DNA of 22,101 nt from Mageeibacillus sp. UBA5442 (GCA_002427475.1 DIRG01000115.1:14573-36673), one strand, 5' to 3'. Positions 7,471-15,761 are shown, counted from the first letter of the stretch. The notes: a model not told the origin generated them from the sequence alone. Numbers and translations: made by a program.

Positions 7471-8980
7471 CAAAACAAGCTGTTGGGCGTGGAAACCAAT
7501 GCCGCCAACTGGCAGCGGAAGCAGAACGCCAACAACAACTATTCGGCGGTTTGCCCTATGATATTGAGCAGCAGCGCAAGGAAACCCGCGAGATGCTGGA
7601 CGATCTCACTTCAAGGGATCAGCGGCTGCTGTTCGCGGTGATGACGCTGGTTCACGTTGCGGACAGCCTTGAGGAACTGGATGCCGACACCGAAACGCTC
7701 CAATCCACAGCCAGAAAGCACCTGTGCCAGTTGGGTACGCTCAACTGGCAGCAGGCCGACGGTCTCAATACAGTGTTACCTTACGGCCTTCGCAAGATCG
7801 ATACGCTTCGCACGCTGACCACCGAAGCGTTGTCGGTGCTGATGCCCTTTAAGGCGCAGGAGATACAGGATTCCGGCGGTGTGTACTACGGCGTGAATGC
7901 CATCAGTAAAAACTTGATTGTGGCCAACCGCAAGGAACTTCTCAATGCCAACGGCTTTATACTCGGCGTGAGCGGCTCGGGCAAGAGCTTCGCGGCCAAG
8001 AGGGAGATACTCTCTCTTGCGCTGTCCACTGATCATGATATTTTGATCATCGATCCTGAGTCCGAATTTCCGCCGCTGGTCAGTGCCCTGGGCGGCGAAG
8101 TGGTCAAGATATCCGCCACCAGCCATAACCACATCAACGCACTCGATATGGAGGCCGGATACGGTGACGGCGGTAATCCCGTTGTGCTGAAGTCCGAATT
8201 TATCCTATCGCTGTGTGAACAGCTTATGGGAGCGGGTAAACTGGGCGCCAAGGAAAAGAGCGTGATTGACCGGTGCGCGGTGAACGCCTACCGCCCGTAT
8301 ATGAAGAAGGGCTACAAGGGCGAACCGCCCACACTCAAGGAGTTCCATGCCGAGCTTCTAAAACAGCCGGAGCCGAAAGCAATAGATGTGGCGCTGGCCA
8401 TTGAACTATTTACAAATGGGTCTCTGAATACCTTTGCACAGCAAACCAATGTCGATACCAACAGCCGGATTATATCCTACGACATTCGTGACCTGGGACG
8501 CCAGCTTTTGCCCGTGGGCATGCTGGTGGTGCTGGACAGCATATTCAATCGCGTCATCCGCAACCGCGAGCGCGGCCGCGCCACATGGATATTTATTGAT
8601 GAAATATACCTGCTGTTTTCTCAGGAGTATTCAACGAATTTTCTGTTTACCTTATGGAAACGTGTGCGGAAATATAACGCCGCCTGTACCGGTATCACGC
8701 AAAATCTGGAAGATTTGCTGCAAAGTCATACGGCCCGCACCATGCTCAGCAACTCCGAATTTGTGCTAATGCTGAATCAGGCGGCCAATGACAGGCTGGA
8801 GATTGCCAAGCTGCTGGGCATTTCGGAGACCAGCTATCCTATGTTACCAACGCCGAATCCGGCTCGGGGCTCTTAAAATGCGCCGGAGCTATCGTGCCTG
8901 TGCAGGACAGGTATCCTCATAACGCAACGTACAGGCTTATGACCACCAAACCATCCGAGATGGAAATATGGCAAGCCTAA
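7471..8980 (+). pseudogene. VirB4-type conjugation ATPase, C-terminal part with two frameshifts
   Basis: VirB4 ATPases power the type IV secretion channel in conjugation. The segment starts at LLGVETN (about 7480) in the toprim frame, keeps NANNNYSAV, and shifts frame near 7550 so that coding resumes with PYDIEQQRKE. Walker A GVSGSGKSF and the Walker B-type IFIDEIYLLF are intact, as are LFTNGSLNTFA and ITQNLEDLLQSHTARTML. A second one-base deletion near 8829-8831 makes the apparent protein end at 8876. In the restored frame the family C terminus continues (TNAESGSGLLKCAGAIVP, then YRLMTTKP) to TAA at 8978-8980. The N-terminal third is lost. Both shifts look like single missing bases. Confidence 0.88.
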
Positions 8981-8993
8981 ATATCAGAAGAAC

Positions 8994-9026
8994 AGAAGGA
9001 GCGGCATTTTGTCGCTCCTTCTCCCT
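8994..9026 (+). terminator. Hairpin terminator after virB4
   Basis: A perfect 10-bp stem joins AGAAGGAGCG (8994-9003) with CGCTCCTTCT (9013-9022), with a nine-base loop, followed by CCCTTTT. It stands between virB4 and the peptidase fragment. Confidence 0.55.
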
Positions 9027-9068
9027 TTTAGGGACTGTTTCTCGTTGGAGAGGAAGTGAGCGTTTCTT

Positions 9069-9764
9069 ATGAACAGAGATATCAAGACCAAGCCTGTATC
9101 CCGTGTACCCAGGGAAATGGATAAAACCGCCCGTTTGCCCGAGGAACTGATTTGGCGCGGAATGAGTGATGTCAAAGAAAAAATGTCCGGCCAGGAGCGG
9201 GAGCCTGCCGCCGATAGCGATACGCCGGAGAACTATGCCACATCTAAAGTACAGGAAGGCATGGATACCGCCGCGGATAAGACGGGTCAAGCCGCCGCGA
9301 ATGCCACTCGCAAGGCAAAGGATCATATTTTCAAACGGATCAAGACACGGGAAGCAAGCCGTGATGCAGCGAACGCCTATGGCGATGATGCTAACAGTAA
9401 CGCTTCAGGCGGCGGTGTCCATAGTGATACCAGCCCGGACGCTCACGCTCCCGAACGGCGTTCCAAGCGCCAGAGTGTGGAGCAGGGCAAACGGCGTGTG
9501 CAGCGGATGGCGCGGGAGCGCCGGACGTTGCGGAACGCGGATGCCGCCCGGCCTGCTGCGGATACGGGCAAACCCACGAAGGGAACTGTCAAAACAACAA
9601 TAAAATCGCTAAAGGACACAGAGAAAACGATAAAGGCTACGGGCAAGTCGATCAAGACCGCCCGGAAAACAACCAAAACCGCTGCCAAAACAGCAAAGCG
9701 GGTAGTGCGCTTAATCTACAAGTTCGGTACAATAGCATCAAAAAGGGATTACATTTCTTTCTAA
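9069..9764 (+). pseudogene. C40/CHAP-type ICE peptidase, basic N-terminal stalk only
   Basis: The 231-residue product begins with KPVSRVPREMDKTARLPEELI, continues through alternating acidic and basic low-complexity sequence, and has a Lys/Thr/Ala-rich repeat region (TIKSLKDTEKTIKATGK, TARKTTKTAAKTAKR). This is the layout of the N-terminal cytoplasmic region of the NlpC/P60- or CHAP-type cell-wall peptidases that sit near virB4 in Clostridia ICEs. There it is followed by Ala-rich helices, a membrane segment and the peptidase domain, all missing here. After KRVVR the sequence changes to an unrelated tail (LIYKFGTIASKRDYISF) and stops. The break coincides with the half operator at 9699-9705, so the original 3' part was replaced by the signalling cassette. 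The intact family protein would open peptidoglycan for the conjugation channel. Confidence 0.6.
9699..9733 (+). promoter_or_regulatory. Half operator and -10 of the signalling cassette
   Basis: CGGGTAG at 9699-9705 matches the right half of the palindromes at 14730 and 15292. TACAAT at 9728-9733 starts 31 bp after the position where the palindrome centre would be (9697), the same spacing as at the other two sites. The left half is absent because the sequence there still belongs to the truncated peptidase gene. A start near 9740 would serve the gene at 9795. Confidence 0.5.
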
Positions 9765-9794
9765 AGCAGAGTTTAGAGATTGAAAGGATTTTCT

Positions 9795-10166
9795 ATGGAG
9801 AAATCTGGTCTCATTACAACAAATAAAGGACTTGCTCAAAATCTGGTGGCGGCAGTGGAAAATAACCCTGATTTAAGGCTGGAGCCCTTTTTGTTACTTA
9901 CCATCAGGCAACATTGGATGCGGGGGTCCTAAGAATTGATATTGCCGTCGTCGATGGCATGGATGTGACGTCGAAAGAAACCGAAACAGCATTGTCCATC
10001 TGTAAAAAGCTGCATCAAACGGTACCTGGTTGTCGGTTGTTTCTTCTTGTGTCACAGGACGATAAGAAGGGATGTAAAATGGCGATAGGCACTGTAAAAA
10101 CCAGCGCCGCCGATGATTTTGTGTTTTACTATAATAAAATCAAGTATATATGGAGGGGGTGCATTT
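9795..10166 (+). pseudogene. Receiver-like (pseudo-REC) protein, frameshifted copy 1
   Basis: ATG 9795 follows GAAAGGA at 9782-9788. The frame MEKSGLITTNKG... continues for 45 codons and stops at 9927-9929, but one extra T in the T5 run at 9888-9892 would join it to the frame encoding TYHQATLDAGVLRIDIAVVDG and on to DDFVFYYNKIKYI. The joined product aligns along its length with the protein at 15372: CLAICDMIRKQIPGCK there versus ALSICKKLHQTVPGCR here, and DDFLYYD versus DDFVFYY. It looks like a receiver-fold domain without the acidic pair of beta-1. An Asp (VVDG) stands at the usual phosphorylation strand. No stop separates it from the sensor that follows, so either translation is coupled or a further indel near 10150 has removed its stop. 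Confidence 0.55.
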
Positions 10167-10168
10167 GC

Positions 10169-12625
10169 TTGAAAAAAGGAGCCGGTAATTGCATTTGTCG
10201 AATTGCGGCATGGGCGATGCTGTGCCTGATTTTCCTTTCTCTTGGCGGGTGCGCCCGTAACAGTTCTCAAAGCGCCATCATATGTAATAAAGACGAGAAC
10301 CCATCCTATTCTGAAATCGTATCAAAAATACTGCCATCCTATAAAGTTACATCTGAACAGGGCAGCCGCACAGCGTTCTCTTTTCTGGGCGCTGGCAACG
10401 AAGTGGAAGCTTTTGATGTGCAAGCCGTGCCCGCGTTGGAGAATGGCGCAGCCGCTTATTGGTATCCGCACTATCTGGCCACAGTAGTCATCGCGGTTGA
10501 TCGCGATAGGACGAATGCCCGGATCAATAGCTGGAACGATCTGATGGCTGTGGGTGAGGCAATTGGATATTCTGATCATTACCCAGATAAACATTTGCTG
10601 ATGGGGGCCATCGCCTACGGATTGGAAGGCGAAAACTTCACGCTAAAAAAGGCTGCTAATTTGCTGGAAACGTTGCATGCCAAAAAGCACCTGGTATTGG
10701 AGGCGTTTGACACCCCCATAATGATTTGCTACGATTATCAGGTAGCGGCGCTCATAAAAAGCGGACGGAACATGGAGATGGTCGTACCCAGTGAAGGTAC
10801 GCTGACTTACCAAAAGGGCCTGTTGTCGAACACAAAACTTTTCTTTACAGGTGATGTGGAGTCGTTGCTGCTATCAGGCGGTTTTCGCCTTCTTGACGGA
10901 CGCTGTGACGATACCTTTTATCCGGCGGCAGCTTATGAGAATGCGGATTCCGTCACGGATTACGATCGCCTAAACAGCGTTTTTCAGGATGTCCCTCGCG
11001 TTTTTCGAAGGAATGTTCAACATATTCACCTGTATACTTCCGCAGATGGCCGGGAGCATCAGCTTTTTGCACTGGTTTATATGATCCTCGTGGTCATATG
11101 GACGGCTTCTGTCATTCGTAGGGCCATGCAAAAAGGCGTACGCCGTGCAGTGCTGCTCACGGGGGCCATACTATTATGCTGGATCACCGTACGCCTTATC
11201 AAATACCAAACGATAGCCACTACGACATTCAACCGCTATCTCTGGTTTGGTTATTATATTTTCCAATTGACGCTGCCGGTGGTATTGTTGTGGCTCGCTT
11301 GGGTCATTGATAGGCCTAGCGCCCAGTTGAAATCAACGAAGTGGCTGCGTGCGATGGCCGTGGTCAATGGACTGCTTATTGCCCTTGTTTTTACAAACGA
11401 CCTGCACAATTGGGTATTCCAGATTGATTTAACTATGCCGAATTGGGCATCTGAATATGGATATGGTATAGCGTTTTATTTTGTCACAGCAGCTTGGGTT
11501 ATACAATTGATTGCGGGAATTGTGATGCTTGTGATAAAAACTCGAAAAACGCCACGTAAAAGAGGTTTTGTGTTTACTTTGATTTTTTGCAGTCTTTTGT
11601 TTCTTTACAGTTTTGGCTATATCACGCGGATTCCCATTGCGTGGGAAAGCGATTATACGATGATCACCGGGTTGTTCACTTTATTATTTATAGAGGTATG
11701 TATGCGTACCGGCATGGTACCGGTGAATACCAAATATGCCCGTCTTTTTACCCATTCATCGCTCAATATGCAGATCGTTGACAACGCAGGCACAGCTTCA
11801 TTATCTTCTGCCACAGCCACGCAAATTGACCCCAAGTTGCTTCGATGTGCCTTGGCATCTGATCCGCTGCCAATTGAGCAGGATGAAAACACCGTGCTTT
11901 TTGCCATCGGCATTATAGGAGGCTACGCGCTATGGCAAGAGGATATTAGCAACCTGAACCGTCTGCATATGGAAATTGCGGAATCCGTGCAAAAGCTTAC
12001 GACAGCCAACGCCATTCTTAATGAAGAGGAGAAGGTCAGACGGGTGCATTATGAAGAAACAGCCAAAATACAGTTGATGACGCAGTTGGAAAATGAAATT
12101 GTGCAGCATACTGCCCGGTTATCCGCCATGATAGAGCAACTGGATAACGCGAACAACCAACCTAAGAAAACCACCCGTATTGTGCTTTTGCTCTGTTATG
12201 TGAAGCGACGCTGCAATCTATTTTTTCGAGAACAGGAAACGAAGGCTTTGCCGGTCGATGAATTGACAGTTTATATCGATGAATTGGCCGGGATGGCCGA
12301 TTATTCGGGCGTTCAAATACTTGTTACAAGCGAAATTAAAAACCTGATATCCATACGGCAGGCAACATTGTTTTATGACTTTTTCTACGCAGTTGCCGAC
12401 TGGGCGGCAGAGCGGGAATGTCCAACTATGCTGGTGCATTTGGGGCCTGAAAAAGAAGGCGTTACGATGCGGCTGCTTCCAAGCGAGGACGCGCGATCCT
12501 TTAAAATGGAAGGCAATCTGGATGCGGCGATTACATCGGCCGGCGGCATCTTTTCCGTGAAAGATCTGGATGGTGCTATTGGCATTAGTTTGGTTTTCCC
12601 AAAAGGGGGTGCAGTTTATGACTAA
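10169..12625 (+). CDS. Lipoprotein-type sensor: solute-binding-like domain, 7TM region, no canonical kinase core
   Basis: The start is TTG 10169 because GGAGGGGG at 10152-10159 lies upstream and the product then begins with a signal peptide ending in the lipobox LGGC (Cys28). Residues ~45-285 look like an extracytoplasmic solute-binding domain (AAYWYPHYLATVVIAVDRD, INSWNDLMAVGE). From ~297 to ~520 run about seven membrane helices containing FTNDLHNWVFQ (408-418), a hallmark of the histidine-kinase N-terminal 7TM region. The cytoplasmic part (~530-818) has a PAS-like stretch, a coiled coil (~595-660) and a degenerate kinase-like end, but no phospho-accepting His motif, N box or Gly box that I can recognise. 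It overlaps the next gene by 8 bp. It probably detects an extracellular ligand and signals through the adjoining kinase; the ligand is unknown. Confidence 0.75.
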   Translation: MKKGAGNCICRIAAWAMLCLIFLSLGGCARNSSQSAIICNKDENPSYSEIVSKILPSYKVTSEQGSRTAFSFLGAGNEVEAFDVQAVPALENGAAAYWYPHYLATVVIAVDRDRTNARINSWNDLMAVGEAIGYSDHYPDKHLLMGAIAYGLEGENFTLKKAANLLETLHAKKHLVLEAFDTPIMICYDYQVAALIKSGRNMEMVVPSEGTLTYQKGLLSNTKLFFTGDVESLLLSGGFRLLDGRCDDTFYPAAAYENADSVTDYDRLNSVFQDVPRVFRRNVQHIHLYTSADGREHQLFALVYMILVVIWTASVIRRAMQKGVRRAVLLTGAILLCWITVRLIKYQTIATTTFNRYLWFGYYIFQLTLPVVLLWLAWVIDRPSAQLKSTKWLRAMAVVNGLLIALVFTNDLHNWVFQIDLTMPNWASEYGYGIAFYFVTAAWVIQLIAGIVMLVIKTRKTPRKRGFVFTLIFCSLLFLYSFGYITRIPIAWESDYTMITGLFTLLFIEVCMRTGMVPVNTKYARLFTHSSLNMQIVDNAGTASLSSATATQIDPKLLRCALASDPLPIEQDENTVLFAIGIIGGYALWQEDISNLNRLHMEIAESVQKLTTANAILNEEEKVRRVHYEETAKIQLMTQLENEIVQHTARLSAMIEQLDNANNQPKKTTRIVLLLCYVKRRCNLFFREQETKALPVDELTVYIDELAGMADYSGVQILVTSEIKNLISIRQATLFYDFFYAVADWAAERECPTMLVHLGPEKEGVTMRLLPSEDARSFKMEGNLDAAITSAGGIFSVKDLDGAIGISLVFPKGGAVYD

Positions 12626-14054
12626 ATTTTATGCCTGGCCGGAAGCCGTGCTTTTATCTGTTACCTTTGCTACTGCGCTCGCCGTGTTGTGCCAGGCATT
12701 GGCAATGGTTATGAGCTCCCAACGGCATCATAAACATCGCGGCCAATCCCTGGAAGGTGTACTGGAATTTTTCGTATTGTTCCAGATATTGGTCTGTTCT
12801 CGGCTGCATGGGCAGGTCATGCAGAATTATAACAGCAGTATGATCGCCCCTACAAAGGTTGACGCTTTTCATATTTTTTGTTTTATCGCGGTTTCATTGA
12901 TGTCAATTGTTGTTTTAGTGATAACTAAAAAACCACAAGTTTTGCTTATTATCGTGGCTTCCAGCTTGACGCTTCCGATGATGGAGGTTGCTTTCGGAAA
13001 CGTTTTTCCCTATCTCTATTTGACCGCGATTCTTTTCTGGCTGGTGCGAAGCATTCATATTTGCAACCTGCGGTACAGGGAATTAAGAACAAGCATTTCA
13101 GCGCTCTCCATAAAAAATGCAATTGATTCTTTGTATACAGGTGTTTTATTTAGCGAACAGGATGGTTTTATATTGCTTTCCAACGCACAAATGCAAAAGC
13201 TGATGAAAGTGGTGTCCGGTAGAGTTAGCCATAATGGAAACCATTTCTATGAATTGCTGGCGGGAGGCAATGTGGATCCGGGCTGCCAAATGTCGGAGTT
13301 TAAGGGGCAAATCGTATGCCTGCTGCCGGACGAAACGGCCTGGATGTTTACAAAAGCTGAATTGCAGATTAAAAGGAAAAAATATATTCAGATTACGGCA
13401 ACCGATATCACCCAGCGGTGGGCTCTTACGGCCCGATTGCAGCAGCAGGAAGCTGAACTAAAAATCAAGGGGGAGGAGCTGAGCCGGACAATCGACAGGC
13501 TTCATTTTCTTAGCTGGGAGAGGGAAACTCAAAAAGCAAAAATGCGTGCGCACGACATCTTAGGGCAGCGGCTGACTCTTCTGCTGCGCGCTACCCGCAG
13601 CGAACAGGCTATGGATTATGATCTGCTCCGCTCCCTTTCGCAGGGTTTGCTGGACGATTTGAAGGCGGACAAAAACATACCTTCGCCCGAGGACGAATTG
13701 GCCTCTTTACAGCAGGCGTTTGGCTCCATCGGCGTGGATATCAAGCTGGATGGCAAGCTGCCGAAAGATCGCACAAAAGGGCGTATGTTCACGGACATCA
13801 TCAGGGAAAGCGTGACGAATGCCGTCCGTCATGGGTTTGCCACAAAAATTTTTGTGCAAATCAATCATTCAACCAAAGGGTATCATTTAAATATAGCCAA
13901 CAATGGGCACCTGCCGCCTCAGCCTATTATCGAAGGTGGGGGCATCGATGGCATACGGAGAATGGTGGAGCCGCACGGAGGCGCGCTCGACGTGATTTCC
14001 CATCCGCGCTTTGTTCTGACAGTCGACTTGCCGGGGGGTGAAGTAGGTGTATAG
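12618..14054 (+). CDS. Membrane sensor histidine kinase (NarL/LuxR-partner type)
   Basis: ATG 12618 is chosen because GGGGGTG (12605-12610) precedes it and the frame then begins with a membrane helix. The 478-residue protein has an N-terminal region of about four to five hydrophobic segments (~8-145), a PAS-like domain (~165-265), a coiled coil (~268-310) and a dimerisation/phosphorylation helix with RAHDILGQ (His312). The ATP-binding domain has an N box ESVTNAVRHG (Asn401), then IANNGHLPP and GGGIDGIRRMVEPHGG. HD-x-LGQ plus the short ATPase domain resembles kinases that partner NarL-type regulators. It overlaps the sensor before it by 8 bp and the regulator after it by 8 bp, so the three should be made together. 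Confidence 0.88.
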   Translation: MTKFYAWPEAVLLSVTFATALAVLCQALAMVMSSQRHHKHRGQSLEGVLEFFVLFQILVCSRLHGQVMQNYNSSMIAPTKVDAFHIFCFIAVSLMSIVVLVITKKPQVLLIIVASSLTLPMMEVAFGNVFPYLYLTAILFWLVRSIHICNLRYRELRTSISALSIKNAIDSLYTGVLFSEQDGFILLSNAQMQKLMKVVSGRVSHNGNHFYELLAGGNVDPGCQMSEFKGQIVCLLPDETAWMFTKAELQIKRKKYIQITATDITQRWALTARLQQQEAELKIKGEELSRTIDRLHFLSWERETQKAKMRAHDILGQRLTLLLRATRSEQAMDYDLLRSLSQGLLDDLKADKNIPSPEDELASLQQAFGSIGVDIKLDGKLPKDRTKGRMFTDIIRESVTNAVRHGFATKIFVQINHSTKGYHLNIANNGHLPPQPIIEGGGIDGIRRMVEPHGGALDVISHPRFVLTVDLPGGEVGV

Positions 14055-14664
14055 AGTATTGATTGTAGACGATCACGAATCCATGTGCGATTCACTGACC
14101 TATGCGCTCACCGAGACTGGTGATTTTACAATCGTAGGTAAACTGCCGACTGCTGCCTATACGGAAGCATATTGTGAGAAACTGCAGCCCGACTTGGTAT
14201 TGATGGATGTATGCACTGAAGGGGGCGCTTCCGGGCTTGTTGCGGCAAAAGAATTAAGAACGAAATTCCCGGATATAAAAATCATTGTCATGTCAGGGTT
14301 TGATGAAATCACCTATGCGCCAAGAGCCAAAGAGGCTGGCGCCCACGCTTTTGTGTTTAAGAGCAGAAGCCTCGATTACTTTACCGAAGTTGCCCGCAGC
14401 GTGATGCAGGGCGAAACCTGCTATCCTGAAAGCAAGACCATCCCTATGCCAATGGGTGAGGCCCCTTTGACTGAAAGGGAAATGGAAGTGCTGCGCCTGA
14501 TGTGTAAGCACCTAACCAGCAGGGAAATCGCGGAGGAATTGTTTATCAGCGAAAATACCGTGAAATACCACAAATCCAACATGCTCGCCAAAACAGGCTT
14601 TTCAAAGGCGGTGGATCTGGCCTTTTATATGATCTCCAACGGCTGGATTAATCCGCTATATTAA
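14047..14664 (+). CDS. LuxR/NarL-family response regulator
   Basis: GTG 14047 follows GGGGGGTG and overlaps the kinase stop by 8 bp. The 205 residues comprise a receiver domain (1-~122) and a LuxR-type helix-turn-helix (~140-203). The receiver has Asp8/Asp9 (VDDH), phospho-acceptor Asp54 (VLMDV), Ser83 (MSG) and Lys105 (VFKSR), all in place. The DNA-binding part reads LTEREMEVLRLM ... TSREIAEELFISENTVKYHKSNML. It is the obvious output of the kinase upstream. The 17-bp palindromes at 14730 and 15292, centred about 43 bp before the predicted starts, are the likely binding sites of its dimer. No clear terminator follows the gene. Confidence 0.93.
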   Translation: MYRVLIVDDHESMCDSLTYALTETGDFTIVGKLPTAAYTEAYCEKLQPDLVLMDVCTEGGASGLVAAKELRTKFPDIKIIVMSGFDEITYAPRAKEAGAHAFVFKSRSLDYFTEVARSVMQGETCYPESKTIPMPMGEAPLTEREMEVLRLMCKHLTSREIAEELFISENTVKYHKSNMLAKTGFSKAVDLAFYMISNGWINPLY

Positions 14665-14729
14665 GAAGTAACGAAGTTTTACACATCGGGCCGGGTTCTC
14701 AGCCTGATATCTTTGATTTTGGCAAAAAA

Positions 14730-14774
14730 CTACCCGCTGCGGGTAGGGCGCGGGCAATCAAAAGATGCTATGGT
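14730..14774 (+). promoter_or_regulatory. 17-bp palindromic operator plus extended -10 upstream of the DUF5640-like lipoprotein
   Basis: CTACCCGC (14730-14737), T, GCGGGTAG (14739-14746) form a perfect palindrome. TGC-TATGGT follows, with the -10-like hexamer at 14769-14774, 31 bp from the palindrome centre (14738). There is no -35 consensus: the palindrome ends where a -35 would begin, the arrangement of an activator-dependent promoter. A shared GGGCGnGGGC follows the palindrome both here and at 15292. Confidence 0.65.
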
Positions 14775-14818
14775 ATAGCAGAACCATCACAAAACAATAT
14801 TTGAAAGGAATATGTGCA

Positions 14819-15172
14819 ATGAAGAAAAACAGACTTATTGTAATGGCCATATTTACGGTTTTGATGTGCATGCTGTTTCTAAGTGCTTGCGGTGGCGGCG
14901 GGGATGCACTGAGTGGCACTTGGGAGGGGAAGGATGACAATGGTACGAAGGTAACGATGAAATTTGACGGTAAAGGCGGCTTGAAATTTACAGACGAGTT
15001 CTTTTCTTCTAGCGAATCGGGGACTTATACCATCAAAGATGATCAGGTGGAAATAAAGGCCGAAAGCTGGGATGATACTCGCTTCTACACCTTCACTGTT
15101 AAAGACAACACCCTAACATTGATTCGGCCGGACGATGCCTATTACGTAAATTTTGATCTAACAAAGAAATAG
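14819..15172 (+). CDS. Small lipoprotein with lipocalin-like beta domain (DUF5640-like)
   Basis: ATG 14819 follows GAAAGGA at 14802-14808. The 117-residue product has a signal peptide with lipobox LSAC (Cys at ~25), a Gly-rich spacer, then a short beta-rich domain: LSGTWEGKDDNG, VTMKFDGKGGLKF, SGTYTIKDDQVEI, FTVKDNTLTL. This repeated strand pattern is that of small DUF5640/lipocalin-like domains in Clostridia, whose role is unknown. It would be anchored to the outer face of the membrane. It stands directly behind the perfect palindrome, so it is the best candidate target of the LuxR regulator, and a terminator follows it, making it a single-gene unit. Confidence 0.75.
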   Translation: MKKNRLIVMAIFTVLMCMLFLSACGGGGDALSGTWEGKDDNGTKVTMKFDGKGGLKFTDEFFSSSESGTYTIKDDQVEIKAESWDDTRFYTFTVKDNTLTLIRPDDAYYVNFDLTKK

Positions 15173-15223
15173 CTCAACTTGTCATTGAAAGCATGCCATT
15201 AGACTGCGCAGAATGATCGAGTG

Positions 15224-15261
15224 CGCACACCAAGGAGTCATACCCTTGGTATGCGTTTTTT
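15224..15261 (+). terminator. Rho-independent terminator after the small lipoprotein
   Basis: CGCACACCAAGG (15224-15235) pairs with CCTTGGTATGCG (15244-15255) with one C-A mismatch and an eight-base loop, followed by six T (15256-15261). Confidence 0.8.
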
Positions 15262-15291
15262 AAATTTGTTATTTCTGTTGTTTTATAAAAA

Positions 15292-15336
15292 CTACCCGCC
15301 ACGGGTAGGGCGAGGGCGGAACATTATGTGTACACT
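15292..15336 (+). promoter_or_regulatory. Second palindromic operator plus -10 upstream of the pseudo-receiver
   Basis: CTACCCG (15292-15298), CCA, CGGGTAG (15302-15308) repeat the operator at 14730, again inside AAAACTACCCG and followed by GGCGAGGGC. TACACT at 15331-15336 lies exactly 31 bp from the centre (15300). Predicted start is near 15343. Confidence 0.65.
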
Positions 15337-15371
15337 AAAAGAAATCCGGCAAGGTGCAATTGGATATTGCT

Positions 15372-15761
15372 ATGAAAAAGAAAAACATCCTCCTAATTAT
15401 GCATAGGAAAATACTCTCCGACGCTTTAATCGAAGGGGCAAAAGACGGGGTGCACTTTGAATTCCAAGCTGTTCAAAACTATGCATCGGCTCTCATTACG
15501 GCGGAGGCTTGTATGCCCGAGATCGTGATTATGGAGGTTCCCGAATCCGGAAATTGGAGATCTGCTGATAAATGCCTTGCCATTTGCGATATGATCCGAA
15601 AACAAATCCCGGGATGCAAGCAGGTGCTTTTATGCTCGGAGAGCGATGCGGAAGCTTGTCGTGCAGCCATCCGGGCAAAGCAGGAAAACAGAATCGACGA
15701 TTTCCTTTACTATGATACGAGTGTTAAGTATTTGTTTTCCAAACTGGAATCGCTTATTTGA
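15372..15761 (+). CDS. Receiver-like (pseudo-REC) protein, intact copy 2
   Basis: The 129-residue protein has the size and alternating strand/helix pattern of a response-regulator receiver and ends right after it, with no output domain. The strands read ILLIMHR, PEIVIMEVPE and CKQVLLCSE. The acidic pair normally after beta-1 is replaced by MHR, the phospho-acceptor position is Glu (IMEVPE), and no beta-5 Lys is evident, so it is unlikely to be phosphorylated normally. It aligns with the frameshifted copy at 9795. ATG 15372 is chosen because MKKKNILLI lines up with the start of copy 1; GTG 15354 in the same frame is possible. It lies behind its own copy of the palindrome. A role as a competitor or adaptor for the kinase or regulator is a guess. 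Confidence 0.65.
   Translation: MKKKNILLIMHRKILSDALIEGAKDGVHFEFQAVQNYASALITAEACMPEIVIMEVPESGNWRSADKCLAICDMIRKQIPGCKQVLLCSESDAEACRAAIRAKQENRIDDFLYYDTSVKYLFSKLESLI

Noticed and set aside
9914..10168. Reading the sensor as a 903-residue protein beginning at TTG 9914
   Set aside because: That start falls inside the pseudo-receiver homology and would place the lipoprotein signal peptide in mid-protein; TTG 10169 has a strong ribosome site.
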